Shown: positions 33,373 to 42,499, counted from the first letter of the stretch. The stretch is DNA of 64,000 bases from Nostocoides sp. F2B08 (GCF_009184895.1 NZ_WESE01000004.1:496001-560000); one strand, 5' to 3'. Numbers and translations: made by a program. Notes: generated by a model from the sequence alone, not told the origin.

Positions 33373-35081
33373 GAGGACGCCTCGGGTCGCGGGAGCCGCA
33401 GCGTGATCGAGGTGCCGGTCGAGGTCGAGCGGCTGAGGGCCAGGTCGCCCCCCATGGCGTCCATGAGCCCGTGGGCCAGTCCGAGGCCGAGGCCGATGCC
33501 GTCCTCGTGCGGGCCGTCGGCCGCTGCCTCCGTCGCGGGCGGCTCGTCGGCCGACGCGGCGCTGGGCCGGGCGAACGCGGTGAACGCCCGCGGCAGGAAG
33601 TCGGGCGGGATGCCGGGGCCGTCGTCGTCGACCGACAGCACCACCCAGGTCGGGTCGGCGGTCCGTAGGACCCGGACGTCGACGCTTCCGCCGGTGTTGC
33701 CGTGCCGGACCGAGTTGCCGACGAGGTTGAGCAGGACCTGACGGAGCCGGCGCCGGTCGGCGAGCACCACCTGGTCGTCGACGTCGTGCGAGAGCCCGAC
33801 TCGGCGCTGCTCCGCCTTCGCCGACAGCAGCGCGAACACTTCGTCGACGACCTCGTCGACCCGAACCGGCTCGAGCGCGAGCGGCAGCGCGCCTGCCTCG
33901 AGGCGGCTGAGGTCGAGGACGTCGGTGAGCAGGTCCATGACGTGCCCCGCGGCCGCGCTGATGTGGTCGAGAGCCTCGCGGCGCCGCTCCGGCTCGAGGT
34001 CGATGGTGCCGAGCAGTTCGGCGAAGCCGACGATCGCCTGGATCGGGGTGCGCACCTCGTGCCCCACTGCGGCGAGCAGCTCGGACTTGACGTGCGAGAG
34101 CTCCTCCGCCGTGCGGCGCGCCGTCTCGGCCTCGAGCAGCGCGCGGCGGTGCCGCTCGGCAGCCCGGCGCTCGGTGAGGTCGAGGACGTTGACGATGTAT
34201 TGCGCAGGCCCGCCGTCGTGGCCGTGCAGCAGCGACATCGTCGCCTCGATGTCGACGTCGGGGCGGCCGGCCCGGTGCAATGCGGCCTCGAAGACGACCC
34301 GGGCCGCGTGACCCCCGTCGAGTGTCTCGAAGCGGTCGTCGAGGGACCCTTGGGTCGGCGTGAGCAGGGCGGTGAACGGGCGGCCGACCGGCTCGGAGCC
34401 GTCGAGGGCCAAGGTCGTCAGGGCGGTGTTGCACCGGGCGATCACCCGGTCGGGACCGAGGATGGCCATGCCGATGGGGTTGTCGTCGAAGGACCGGCGG
34501 AAACGTTCCTCGCTGCTGACGAGATCGCCGATGAGGGCGGCGTGCGCGATGGCGACCGCGGTGAGGTGGGTGAAGCGCTCGACGAACAGCGCCTCTCGCC
34601 GGGTCGGGCTGTGCGGCACATGGTGATAGACGGCGAAGGTGCCCACGGGCAGCCCGTCGGGACCGTCGATGGGGGTCGACCAGCAGCTGCGGAGCGCGGC
34701 CGAGTCGGCGATGTGCCGGAACCGGATCCACCGAGGGTCGGTGCGGACGTCGGTCGCGACGACAGCCGTGTTGAGAGCGGCGGCCGTCCCGCACGAGCCG
34801 GCGTCCGCGCCGATCGCCATGCCGTCGATCGCGGCGACGTAGTGCTCGGGCAGGCTCGGCGCGGCGCCGTGGTGGAGGGTCCCACGATCCCGATCGAGGA
34901 GCAGCACGGAGCACCGGGCGCCCGGCATCAAGGACTCGAGCGAGGTGAGGATCTCGGTGAGCACCTCGTGCAGCGGTGCGGCGCGGGCGATGAGCTCGAG
35001 CACCTGCGTCTGGCGGGCCAGCATCAGCTCGTCGTCGGAGACGGCCCCCGGACTGTGGCGGAGCGGCTCGGCCGTGCTCAC
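33369..35081 (-). CDS. GAF-PAS sensor histidine kinase
   Basis: 570 residues, no clear membrane span, so probably a soluble sensor. A GAF domain (about 20-185: LEVLTEIL-like helices, SCGTAAALNTAVVATDVRTD) is followed by a PAS domain (about 190-315: FRRSFDDNPIGMAILGPDR). Then comes the HisKA with H-box HEVRTPIQAIVGFAELL, and HATPase_c with N-box RQVLLNLVGNSVRHG and G boxes DDDGPGIPP and GIGLGLGLAHGLM. Start GTG 35081 overlaps the response regulator stop; its stop overlaps fbiD. Phosphorylates the regulator encoded just upstream. Confidence 0.9.
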   Translation of the reverse strand: MSTAEPLRHSPGAVSDDELMLARQTQVLELIARAAPLHEVLTEILTSLESLMPGARCSVLLLDRDRGTLHHGAAPSLPEHYVAAIDGMAIGADAGSCGTAAALNTAVVATDVRTDPRWIRFRHIADSAALRSCWSTPIDGPDGLPVGTFAVYHHVPHSPTRREALFVERFTHLTAVAIAHAALIGDLVSSEERFRRSFDDNPIGMAILGPDRVIARCNTALTTLALDGSEPVGRPFTALLTPTQGSLDDRFETLDGGHAARVVFEAALHRAGRPDVDIEATMSLLHGHDGGPAQYIVNVLDLTERRAAERHRRALLEAETARRTAEELSHVKSELLAAVGHEVRTPIQAIVGFAELLGTIDLEPERRREALDHISAAAGHVMDLLTDVLDLSRLEAGALPLALEPVRVDEVVDEVFALLSAKAEQRRVGLSHDVDDQVVLADRRRLRQVLLNLVGNSVRHGNTGGSVDVRVLRTADPTWVVLSVDDDGPGIPPDFLPRAFTAFARPSAASADEPPATEAAADGPHEDGIGLGLGLAHGLMDAMGGDLALSRSTSTGTSITLRLPRPEASS

Positions 35082-35812
35082 GACTCGTCCATGAGCTGGT
35101 AGCCGATACCGCGCACGGTGCGCAGCAGGCGCGGGTGGGACGGGTCGGCCTCGAGCTTGAGGCGGAGCCGGTGCACGTGCTCGGTCACGGTCGCCTCGCC
35201 GAGCCACTCGGAGGACGAGTGCCAGACCTTCTCGAGCAGCTGGGCACGGGTGAACACCTGACGAGGATGCACCGCCAGGAAGGCGATGAGGTCGAACTCC
35301 TTCGGCGTGAGCTCCACCTCGACGCCGTCGACGGTGACTCGTCGGCTCGCCACGTCGACGTGGAGGGGGCCCACCACATGCGCCTCTCCGGTCAGCTCCG
35401 GGCTGACGCGCCGCAGCACCGACCGGACCCGCGCCGCGAGCTCACCGGGTGAGAACGGTTTGATGAGGTAGTCATCAGCCCCGAGGTCGAGGCCCACGAT
35501 GCGGTCGGTCTCTCCGCTGCGTCCGGACAGCACGATGATCGGCAGGTCGGTGCGCCCGGTGCCGCCCCCGCGCACCTCTCGCAGGACGTCGAGACCCCCG
35601 AGCCTGGGCAGTGATAGGTCGAGGACGACGAGAGCCGGGTGGTCGTCCCGGATCCGGCGCAGCGCGGCAGCGCCGTCCTCCGCCTCGAGCACGCGATACC
35701 CCGCATAGTCCAGCTGCCAGCGGACCACGGTGCGGATCGCCTCGTCGTCGTCGACGACCAGCACCGTCGGGCCGCCGACGTCGGCGGGACGCTCGCGCGC
35801 GGTCTGGCTCAC
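35078..35812 (-). CDS. OmpR/PhoB-family response regulator
   Basis: 244 residues from GTG 35812 (an alternative ATG at 35884 would add 24 residues of poor similarity). Receiver domain: VLVVDDDEA acid pocket, phospho-acceptor Asp in LVVLDLSLPRLGG, Lys in DYLIKPFSPGEL. The C-terminal winged helix has VELTPKEFDLIAFLAVHPRQ and VTEHVHRLRLKLE. First gene of the response regulator-kinase-fbiD operon. DNA target unknown. Confidence 0.9.
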   Translation of the reverse strand: MSQTARERPADVGGPTVLVVDDDEAIRTVVRWQLDYAGYRVLEAEDGAAALRRIRDDHPALVVLDLSLPRLGGLDVLREVRGGGTGRTDLPIIVLSGRSGETDRIVGLDLGADDYLIKPFSPGELAARVRSVLRRVSPELTGEAHVVGPLHVDVASRRVTVDGVEVELTPKEFDLIAFLAVHPRQVFTRAQLLEKVWHSSSEWLGEATVTEHVHRLRLKLEADPSHPRLLRTVRGIGYQLMDES

Positions 35813-35965
35813 CTCACGATGGCTACCACACGCGGGCGCAAAGGTCACCTCTGGGGCCGGGCCGTTGTGGCCTCGTTGAGACATGCATCCCTCAGGTCGG
35901 TCCGGACGTCGAGAGCGAAGGGTCGAGAGAGAAGAGTCGGTCGGTCGTCGTGCCACAGTGTTCCG

Positions 35966-36895
35966 GTGACCTCGAACCGCCCCCTGCTCGGGTTCGGCCT
36001 GCCGGTGTCCGGGCCGTGGGCGACGCGGGAGACGATCATCCGGGTCGCGCGTCGGGCGGAAGAGCTCGGCTACGCCTCGCTGTGGGCGTACCAACGCATC
36101 CTCTCGCCGGCCGACGGACGGCTCGGGCCGGCCCACCGCAGCGTCCTCGACCCCGCGGTCGCCCTCGCGCTGGCGGCCGGGCACACCGAGCGGATCGGTC
36201 TGGGCACGGCGACGGTATGCGCGCCGTTCACCTCTCCCGCACAGCTCGCCTCCACGATGGCCTCGCTGGACGTCGTCTCCGGCGGCCGGCTGACCGTGGG
36301 CGTCGGGATGGGCTGGCTGCCCGAGGAGCACATCGCCGCCGGCGTCCCGATGGAGCGGCGGGGCGCCCGCTTCGAGGAGTACCTGCGCTGTCTGCAGGCG
36401 CTGTGGACGCAGCGACCCGTCGAGTTCTCCGGCGAGTTCTACACCGTGCCGGCCTCGTTCCTCTCTCCGGCCCCGGTGCAGCAGCCGCACCCTCCGATCC
36501 TCGTCGGAGCGAGCGCCGAGCCGGCGTTGCGCCGGGCCGGCCGACTCGCCCAGGGCTGGATCGCGAGCAGCACCCACGACTCTGGGACGATCGCGCGCAG
36601 CGTCGAGACCGTGCGTGAGGGTGCGATGGACGCGGGGCGCGACCCGCATACCCTGCGTATCCTCGCGCGAGTCGTCCCGGACCTGTGGGACAACGAGGCG
36701 GGTCCCGAACGCAGACCGTTCCAGGGCAGCACGCGGCAGATCCTCGCCGACCTCGAGCGGCTCGGGTCCGACGGTGCCACCGAGGTTCTTCTCGACCTCA
36801 ACCTCTCCCCTCGCGTCGACCGCCTGTCCAGCCACCCCCGCGAGGCGCTGGCCTACGCCGAACGCGTCCTCGACGAGTTCGCTCCGCACCGCTGA
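35966..36895 (+). CDS. LLM class F420-dependent oxidoreductase
   Basis: 309 residues from GTG 35966. GFGLPVSGPWATRETIIRVA, AEELGYASLWAYQ, and the strongly conserved SGGRLTVGVGMGWLPEEH (about 108-125). PHPPILVGASAEPALRRAGR follows, typical of F420-binding luciferase-like enzymes. A CACAGT hexamer ends 6 nt before the GTG, so the mRNA may be leaderless. Divergent from the response regulator gene. Substrate unknown. Confidence 0.86.
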   Translation: MTSNRPLLGFGLPVSGPWATRETIIRVARRAEELGYASLWAYQRILSPADGRLGPAHRSVLDPAVALALAAGHTERIGLGTATVCAPFTSPAQLASTMASLDVVSGGRLTVGVGMGWLPEEHIAAGVPMERRGARFEEYLRCLQALWTQRPVEFSGEFYTVPASFLSPAPVQQPHPPILVGASAEPALRRAGRLAQGWIASSTHDSGTIARSVETVREGAMDAGRDPHTLRILARVVPDLWDNEAGPERRPFQGSTRQILADLERLGSDGATEVLLDLNLSPRVDRLSSHPREALAYAERVLDEFAPHR

Positions 36896-36970
36896 CGCGG
36901 TTCGCCGGGTCGGACGTCGCCACACCCTCAGCGGGTTCGCGGCACGGCCGCGACGAACGAGGCGCCGTAT

Positions 36971-37450
36971 CTAGCGTTCGTCCGTTGCCGAGAGGAACGC
37001 GTGCGAGGTGAGAGGCCCGGCGATAGCGGTCATGACCTCCTGCAGAGCCTTCGTCTGGGCCGCGCTGAGGTGGTCGAAGACGAGGTTGCGGACGTCGGCG
37101 AGATGCTGCCGGTACACCCGCTCGACCTTCTCGCGTCCCTGGTCGGTGAGGACGACGACCACCCCTCGCCGGTCGTGTTGGTCGGGGCGCCGCGCGATGT
37201 CCCCAGCGGCCTCCAGACCCTTGAGGCGGTGGGAAAGCCGGCTCGAGCTGATCCCCGCCAGGTCTGCGAGCTCGCCCGCGGGCATCGCGCTCTCGGGCTG
37301 CTCGGCGAGGACGGCCAGGAAGCCGTACTCCAGGTGGCTCAGCCCCACCCGGCGGAAGGTGCGCTCCAGCTTCGGGAGACCCAGCCGCCAGAACACGACC
37401 ATGGCGCGCCAGGCGGCAGCCTCGGTCGGATCGAGGTCCCGTACATTCAC
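36971..37450 (-). CDS. MarR family transcriptional regulator
   Basis: 159 residues from GTG 37450. The winged HTH is typical of MarR repressors: YGFLAVLAEQPESAMPAGEL, LADLAGISSSRLSHRLKGLE and wing RRPDQHDRRGVVVVLTDQG. It is transcribed away from the monooxygenase-like gene at 37576. The shared 125-bp promoter region has a duplicated operator-like element, so it probably represses itself and that gene until a ligand binds. Confidence 0.9.
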   Translation of the reverse strand: MNVRDLDPTEAAAWRAMVVFWRLGLPKLERTFRRVGLSHLEYGFLAVLAEQPESAMPAGELADLAGISSSRLSHRLKGLEAAGDIARRPDQHDRRGVVVVLTDQGREKVERVYRQHLADVRNLVFDHLSAAQTKALQEVMTAIAGPLTSHAFLSATDER

Positions 37451-37455
37451 CCGGT

Positions 37456-37516
37456 CAGAATAGTTGACCCTTCAGGTAATCCGCTCATAAGATATCTGAA
37501 ACTTCAGGTAATACTC
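37456..37516. promoter_or_regulatory. Divergent promoter with duplicated MarR operator candidate
   Basis: TTCAGGTAAT occurs exactly at 37471-37480 and 37503-37512, 32 bp apart (about three helix turns). The second copy forms the dyad CTGAA-AC-TTCAG (37496-37507). The minus-strand -10 TATTCT (37457-37462) ends 6 nt before the marR GTG, so a protein on the first copy would cover the promoter. Confidence 0.6.
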
Positions 37517-37575
37517 AGAGATGAGGTCCCCGTGTCCGACCATCCAGCCCGCCTTCCCCAGCAGGGAGCACGACG

Positions 37576-38217
37576 ATGACCCACGTCCACGAGATAGCCG
37601 TCCGCAAGGTCAAACCGGGCAAGGAGCAGACCTTCCGCGAGCGTCGGGCCGCCTTCATCCGGGTGCTCAAGCAGCAGCCGGCCGCGCTCGTCGACCGCGA
37701 GTTCGAGTCCTTCCTCGCGATGCCGACCCCGGACGAGACGGATGTCTTCATCGGGATGACGACCTACGAGAGCCTGGCCGCCAACGCGCGGATCCAGCGC
37801 AACCCCCGGGTGGTCTGGAACTTCCTGCGCTTCGCCCGGACCATGGATCTCAAGGCCTACGTCTACGTCGAGCCCACCGAGGGCCCCGCGTTCGATCTCG
37901 CCGACCTGGCCTCGAAGCCCGGCCAGGTCCTGGAGGTCGGCGTGCGGCGGGTCACCGACCGCTCGCGCTTCGAGAAGACAAGACCGGAGTTCATCCGGCT
38001 CCTCTCCGAACAGCCCGGCGTGCGCGACAGCTGGGAGTTCCGCGTCGTAAAGGGCAAGGACGCCGACGACCTCGCGGTCGGGATGACCGTCTACGACGAC
38101 CGCGCCGCCCTGGAGGCGGTCATGGCCTCGATCCTCGGCGACCCCGTGACCCAGGCCTACTTCGCCACCTTCGAGCCGGTGGCCCTTCAGTACGCCACGT
38201 CGACGACCAACGACTGA
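37576..38217 (+). CDS. Two-domain ABM-like (dimeric alpha/beta barrel) protein
   Basis: 213 residues, two similar ~100-residue ferredoxin-like barrels: EIAVRKVKPGKEQTFRERRA in the first half and EVGVRRVTDRSRFEKTRPEF in the second. This resembles tandem antibiotic-biosynthesis-monooxygenase domains. Such proteins bind or oxidise small hydrophobic molecules. Ribosome site AGGGAG before ATG 37576. Divergent from marR and probably controlled by it. Confidence 0.72.
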   Translation: MTHVHEIAVRKVKPGKEQTFRERRAAFIRVLKQQPAALVDREFESFLAMPTPDETDVFIGMTTYESLAANARIQRNPRVVWNFLRFARTMDLKAYVYVEPTEGPAFDLADLASKPGQVLEVGVRRVTDRSRFEKTRPEFIRLLSEQPGVRDSWEFRVVKGKDADDLAVGMTVYDDRAALEAVMASILGDPVTQAYFATFEPVALQYATSTTND

Positions 38218-38237
38218 CTCCTGCGCGAACCGTCGGC

Positions 38238-39827
38238 TCAGAGTCCGAGGACCCCTGGGTTGAGAACGCCGCGCGGGTCGAGGGCGGCCTTGACAGCCCG
38301 AAGGGCGGCGGCGAACGGCTCGGGACGCTGTCGCGCGTACCAGGGGGCGTGGTCGCGACCGACCGCGTGGTGGTGGGTGATCGTCCCACCGTGGGCGATG
38401 ATCGCCTCGGAGACGCCGGCCTTGATCTCGTCCCACATCGGCACCAGGGAACCCCACCGTCCCGAGGCGTAGACGCCGTAGTAGGGCGCAGGACCGTCCG
38501 GATAGACGTGCGTGAAGCGGCAGGTGAGGACCCCGGGAGCGCCGACCGACGTCATGACGTCGTAGGCAGCCGTCGTGATCGCCGCGTGCAGCTCGTCGAA
38601 CCGGTCCCACGTGCAGGCCGTCTCGAAGGTCTCGACGATCAGGCTCCGGCGGGCGACGGCGTCGCGTTGGTAGGGCATCCGCAGGAAGGACGAACGCCAT
38701 GCGTCGGCCGGGCTCGTCGGCGGCGGGGAGTCCCGGCCCGGCTCCTTGGCCACGACCCGCCCGGGGTGGCCGCCGTGGTCGCGGACGATCTCCAGCCCGC
38801 GATCCAGCCACGGGCCGACCGGGTGGTCGGCAGACTCGAACGCAAGCACGAGCAGTCCGCCCTTCGTCGAGAGGCCCGCGCCAACCATGGACTCCATCGG
38901 GTCGAGGAGCCGGCAGTTGCTCGGATGCAGTCCGGACTGGGCGACGGCACGCGTCGCCGCGGCCGCGTCGTCGAAGGAGTCGAAGTCGACGGTCACCGAC
39001 CGCTGCCAGCCGGGACGGTCCTGGAGGCGGACCCACGCCTCTGTGATCACGCCGAGCGCCCCCTCCGAGCCGAGGAACAGTCGGTCCGGGGACGGTCCTG
39101 CGCCCGACCCGGGCAGCCGTCGCGACTCGCTGACGCCCGCCGGCGTCACGACTCGCAGGCTCTCGGTCAGGTCGTCGATGTGGGTGAGCACGGTCGCGTA
39201 GTGACCACCCGCACGGGTCGAGAGCCAGCCGCCCAGACTGGAGAACTCGAAGGACTGCGGAAAGTGGCGCAGCGTCAGCCCATGGGGACGCAGCTGGTCC
39301 TCGAGTGCCGGCCCGAGGACCCCGGCCTGGACGCGGGCGGCCCGGCTGGCGCGGTCGATCTCCAGCACCTGGTCGAGGCCGGTCAGATCGAGGCTGGCGG
39401 CAGGCGCGTCGAAGCGCGGCTCGACCCCACCGACCACCGAGGTGCCGCCGCCGTACGGCACGATCGCCACGCCGGCCGAGGCCGCCCAGTCGAGGGCGTC
39501 GACGACGTCCTGCTCGCCACGTGGTCGCAGGACGACGTCGGGAGTATGCGCGAGGTCGCCTTCGAGATTGCGCACCACATCTCGGTAGGCCTTGCCACGG
39601 GCATGCGCCACTCGGTCCTCCGGGTCCGGCGACGCGATCGCCGCCAGGGCGTTCGGGACGACCACACGGGACGGCGGCAGGTCGAGGTCGCTGACCTCGG
39701 GCGGCTGGTGCACGGTGAAGTCATGGTCGGGCAGGAGCCCCGCCACCCGGGCGACCAGCGCGTCCTCCTCGGCGCCGGTGACGGCATCCTCGACGTTGCC
39801 CCAGCCCCACCAGGATCTCGGTGCCAT
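38238..39827 (-). CDS. FAD-binding oxidase, alkyl-DHAP synthase-like
   Basis: 529 residues. The PCMH/FAD_binding_4 domain reads DVVLRPRGEQDVVDALDWAA, then VPYGGGTSVVGGVEPRFD (about 120-140) and the SFEFSSLGGWLSTRAGG segment. The C-terminal oxidase domain ends ITHHHAVGRDHAPWY and LDPRGVLNPGVLGL. The order and the HHH motif match alkyldihydroxyacetonephosphate synthase-like flavoproteins; actinobacterial members mostly oxidise unknown hydroxy acids. ATG 39827 is preceded by a leaderless-type TACTGT. Confidence 0.87.
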   Translation of the reverse strand: MAPRSWWGWGNVEDAVTGAEEDALVARVAGLLPDHDFTVHQPPEVSDLDLPPSRVVVPNALAAIASPDPEDRVAHARGKAYRDVVRNLEGDLAHTPDVVLRPRGEQDVVDALDWAASAGVAIVPYGGGTSVVGGVEPRFDAPAASLDLTGLDQVLEIDRASRAARVQAGVLGPALEDQLRPHGLTLRHFPQSFEFSSLGGWLSTRAGGHYATVLTHIDDLTESLRVVTPAGVSESRRLPGSGAGPSPDRLFLGSEGALGVITEAWVRLQDRPGWQRSVTVDFDSFDDAAAATRAVAQSGLHPSNCRLLDPMESMVGAGLSTKGGLLVLAFESADHPVGPWLDRGLEIVRDHGGHPGRVVAKEPGRDSPPPTSPADAWRSSFLRMPYQRDAVARRSLIVETFETACTWDRFDELHAAITTAAYDVMTSVGAPGVLTCRFTHVYPDGPAPYYGVYASGRWGSLVPMWDEIKAGVSEAIIAHGGTITHHHAVGRDHAPWYARQRPEPFAAALRAVKAALDPRGVLNPGVLGL

Positions 39828-39833
39828 GAGCCG

Positions 39834-39839
39834 ACAGTA
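39834..39839 (-). promoter_or_regulatory. -10 element of a leaderless promoter (TACTGT on minus strand)
   Basis: Ends 6 nt before ATG 39827; no ribosome site in between. Confidence 0.48.
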
Positions 39840-39964
39840 GGGCAAACCGAAGATCGGAGTTCTCCTGCGCCTCGGGGAGCAGCGGCGTACCGTCGGAAGA
39901 GACGCGATGGCGCCGACCTGAGCCTCGATGGCCGAGGCCGGAGCGGCCTGTCGAAGGAGGGGCC

Positions 39965-41170
39965 ATGACCAGACGGAGGAGGATGGCAGTGGTTCTCGCG
40001 GTCGCGATGGCCGCCGCGACGGGAGGAACGGCCTCGGCCGGGGGTGCTGCCGGATCGACCCCGACGACGGTCGACAGCCTCAGGTACTACCAGGCGTCGG
40101 TGTTCGTCGATGGCGGGCCTGGGGAGCTCGTGGGCGCCGTCGGCTTCCGCAGCGTCGTCAAGGGTGAGGTCACCGTCGACGTGTTCTTCGGCAGCGAGGA
40201 GCCGGTTTCGTGCCCGGACGGGAGCGAGGACGTGCGCACCGAGACGGTGCGCACCGAGGACCCGTTCGCCTCGCGGCCCGGGCCCATGGTGTTCGACGTC
40301 GACCCGCGGCTGCTGACCGCGCACGGCGAAGGCGTCGTGGACCTGGTGCACAGCGTCGTCGCCGGCTGCGGCGCCGACGAGGTGACGACCGTGCTTCCCG
40401 CGCGGCACGTCTCGATCGACGTCACCGGAACCACCGAACTCATTCGCGCGCGAATGACCGGCTCCGCTTCCGCACGGAACGCCTTCGACCGGGCGCGCGT
40501 CACGAGCATCGCCCGCGACGGTACGGGCCAAGCCGTCATCGACGGCTTCGTGGACGCGGACAGCGACGCGGCGTGGCTGAAGTACGCCGTCGAGCACTTC
40601 GTGCGCCGCGGCACCCAGCCGGAGGTCCCTGACAGTGTCGCCCCAGAGGGCGGACTCGGCGCCGTGGGCGGCGCGTCGGCCTTCTACGAGCCCGAGAGCG
40701 GCTTGGGAGTGCTCTTCGAGGACGCCATCGTGGCCGCGACCGTCGGCCCGGCACCCGCGAAGAAGATGCTCCTGACGGCCTCGGCGCTGGGTGTGACCGC
40801 GGTCGAGTGCGCCGACGGCGAGATCGGCTACCGATACCGGGACACCTTCGGGGAGGTCGCGACACCGGTGCAGGTCAGTCACCGCCTCGATGCCGCCGAT
40901 GCCGCAGCCACGGCGCAGCTGACGGAGATCACGTACGACGAGTGCACCGGCGCGGAGAGCAGTCGCATCGTGGCGGCACCCGTCGCTCTCGACCTGGTCG
41001 CGACCGGCCCGCCCGTGCGCGTGCGCGACACGTACTACTTCTCCGCCCCGCCGCAGCCGACCACCCGCATCAACGGGTGGTCGCTGCGACGGCCGGCCGC
41101 CGGCACGGTCAGGGTCGGCACGTTCAGGGAATCCACGGATTTCGGCGCCATCTCGCGCGCCAGTCGTTGA
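39965..41170 (+). CDS. Secreted protein of unknown function
   Basis: 401 residues. Signal peptide: TRRRR, then a hydrophobic core and ATGGTASA (cleavage near residue 25). The mature part is beta-rich with paired Cys (SCPDGSEDV and VAGCGADE; VECADGEI and YDECTGAE) that could form disulfides. No catalytic motif. Strong ribosome site GAAGGAGG before ATG 39965. A 74-residue membrane protein gene follows after 43 bp. Family not recognised. Confidence 0.75.
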   Translation: MTRRRRMAVVLAVAMAAATGGTASAGGAAGSTPTTVDSLRYYQASVFVDGGPGELVGAVGFRSVVKGEVTVDVFFGSEEPVSCPDGSEDVRTETVRTEDPFASRPGPMVFDVDPRLLTAHGEGVVDLVHSVVAGCGADEVTTVLPARHVSIDVTGTTELIRARMTGSASARNAFDRARVTSIARDGTGQAVIDGFVDADSDAAWLKYAVEHFVRRGTQPEVPDSVAPEGGLGAVGGASAFYEPESGLGVLFEDAIVAATVGPAPAKKMLLTASALGVTAVECADGEIGYRYRDTFGEVATPVQVSHRLDAADAAATAQLTEITYDECTGAESSRIVAAPVALDLVATGPPVRVRDTYYFSAPPQPTTRINGWSLRRPAAGTVRVGTFRESTDFGAISRASR

Positions 41171-41213
41171 CCGCCAGCACGCCTATCCACGACAGAGAGG
41201 GAAGGACCACCCC

Positions 41214-41438
41214 ATGGCCAAGAAGAAGTGGGACGAGCTCACCACCAGACAGCGCGCCACCGCGCTGACCATGATGTCCATTCAGCTGTCTCTGGCGGTC
41301 AGCGCTTGGGCCGACCTGGCCACCCGCCCCGCGGACCAGGTGAACGGCAGCAAGGGCAAGTGGGCCGCCGTGATCGCGATCAACTACATCGGCCCGATCC
41401 TGTACTTCACGAAGGGCCGCAAGTCAGCCACCGCCTGA
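41214..41438 (+). CDS. Small membrane protein, PLDc_N-like
   Basis: 74 residues. A basic N-terminus (KKKWDEL) leads to two hydrophobic segments (about 17-35 and 50-66). The DLATRPADQVNGSKGKWAAV block between them and INYIGPILYFTKGRK at the end resemble the two-helix PLDc_N-type membrane anchor family. Ribosome site GAGGGAAGG upstream. Followed by a long inverted repeat. Confidence 0.72.
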   Translation: MAKKKWDELTTRQRATALTMMSIQLSLAVSAWADLATRPADQVNGSKGKWAAVIAINYIGPILYFTKGRKSATA

Positions 41439-41454
41439 GCGAAGGCCGCGACCG

Positions 41455-41516
41455 GTTGTGTCATGGAGACACGCCGACGAACCGTGTGCGACGTCGGCGC
41501 GTCTCCATGACACAAC
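41455..41516. terminator. Long inverted repeat, probable bidirectional terminator
   Basis: Arms of 24 nt (41455-41478 and 41493-41516) match at 23 of 24 positions around a 14-nt loop. Located between convergent genes ending at 41438 and 41563. No T-run. The arms are longer than usual for a terminator, so a mobile repeat is an alternative. Confidence 0.6.
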
Positions 41517-41562
41517 GCCCGGATGCGGAGCAAGCGGAGCCGCACCGCCTCCGAGTACGCGC

Positions 41563-42327
41563 TCAGTACGCCTGCTCTTCCTCGCGCGGCAGCGGGGGCG
41601 CGTCCCACTCGTCGTCGCTCGTCCGCAGCACGGCGAGCGCGACGATCGCAAAGCCGAGCGTCGTCGCACCCCAGCCCCCGATGACGTCGAGCGCCCGGCT
41701 CGGGACGAGGACAGCCGAGATGACGTGGACCGGCTGCGCGACGACGATGAGCACGCCGACCCACCAGTGCACGAGCCCCGAGCGCGCGACCGCGATGCCG
41801 AGCAGGATCAGTCCGAGCAGATGGCCGAAGACGAAGGCGAGGATGCCGACCAGCCCGGTCGGGTGATCCATGACGAGGGTGGACACGTCGACCACCGTCG
41901 CGTCGTCGTAGCCGGCTCGCAGCATCGCCTCGGCAACGACGTCGCTCGACCCGACCATCGCCCCGAGCGCGTACGCCATGAACAGCACCCCTGAGCCGAT
42001 CGTGGCGAGCACCGGCACCCGGCGCCGCAGCGCGAAGCCGAGCGCCAGCGCACCGAGCAGCATGAACGGATAGCCGAGCAGCGCCAACCAGTTGAGCGCC
42101 GCCATCCCGCCGAGGTTGTCGGCCATGATGGGGACCGCCTCGTCCGTCGTCTGGTCCGTCCAGTACGGCATGACCCACCGCATGAAGGTCACCGCCAACG
42201 GCCCGAGCGGGATGACGATCGCGGCGAGGATCCGCCAGGTGCGGCGCAGGTCCCGCCGCGTCGCGACCGCGACGGGCACGGCCGCTGGCGCACCGGACGA
42301 CGGTGGTGGGGTGAGGGTCTCGGACAT
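41563..42327 (-). CDS. Multi-span membrane protein of unknown function
   Basis: 254 residues. A soluble, Pro/Ala-rich N-terminus (about 1-30) precedes roughly six or seven hydrophobic spans; a charged tail ends the protein. The long loop DQTTDEAVPIMADNLGGMAA and VMDHPTGLVGILAFVFGHLL have polar residues at membrane edges. Ribosome site AGGAGG before ATG 42327. Divergent from the histidine kinase operon and possibly its target (inference). Family not recognised. Confidence 0.75.
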   Translation of the reverse strand: MSETLTPPPSSGAPAAVPVAVATRRDLRRTWRILAAIVIPLGPLAVTFMRWVMPYWTDQTTDEAVPIMADNLGGMAALNWLALLGYPFMLLGALALGFALRRRVPVLATIGSGVLFMAYALGAMVGSSDVVAEAMLRAGYDDATVVDVSTLVMDHPTGLVGILAFVFGHLLGLILLGIAVARSGLVHWWVGVLIVVAQPVHVISAVLVPSRALDVIGGWGATTLGFAIVALAVLRTSDDEWDAPPLPREEEQAY

Positions 42328-42499
42328 GTCAGCCTCCTGGACTGTGCTGTGACTGGGACGTCGACTAGGACTGGACCAGTGCCGGGCGGCGGTTCGCCCG
42401 ACCCCTGCCAGCCTGTCGGCGGCGGCCCGCGAAAGCCTCGTGGCGCATACCGAATCCGTCGCCCGGGCGGACCCCGACAAAGCCTCCGTGCCTGCACTG

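Noticed and set aside
33373-34914. Upstream extension of the fbiD frame by about 500 codons
   Set aside because: The extension is antisense-like low-complexity sequence within the kinase gene; fbiD homology begins exactly at GTG 33372.
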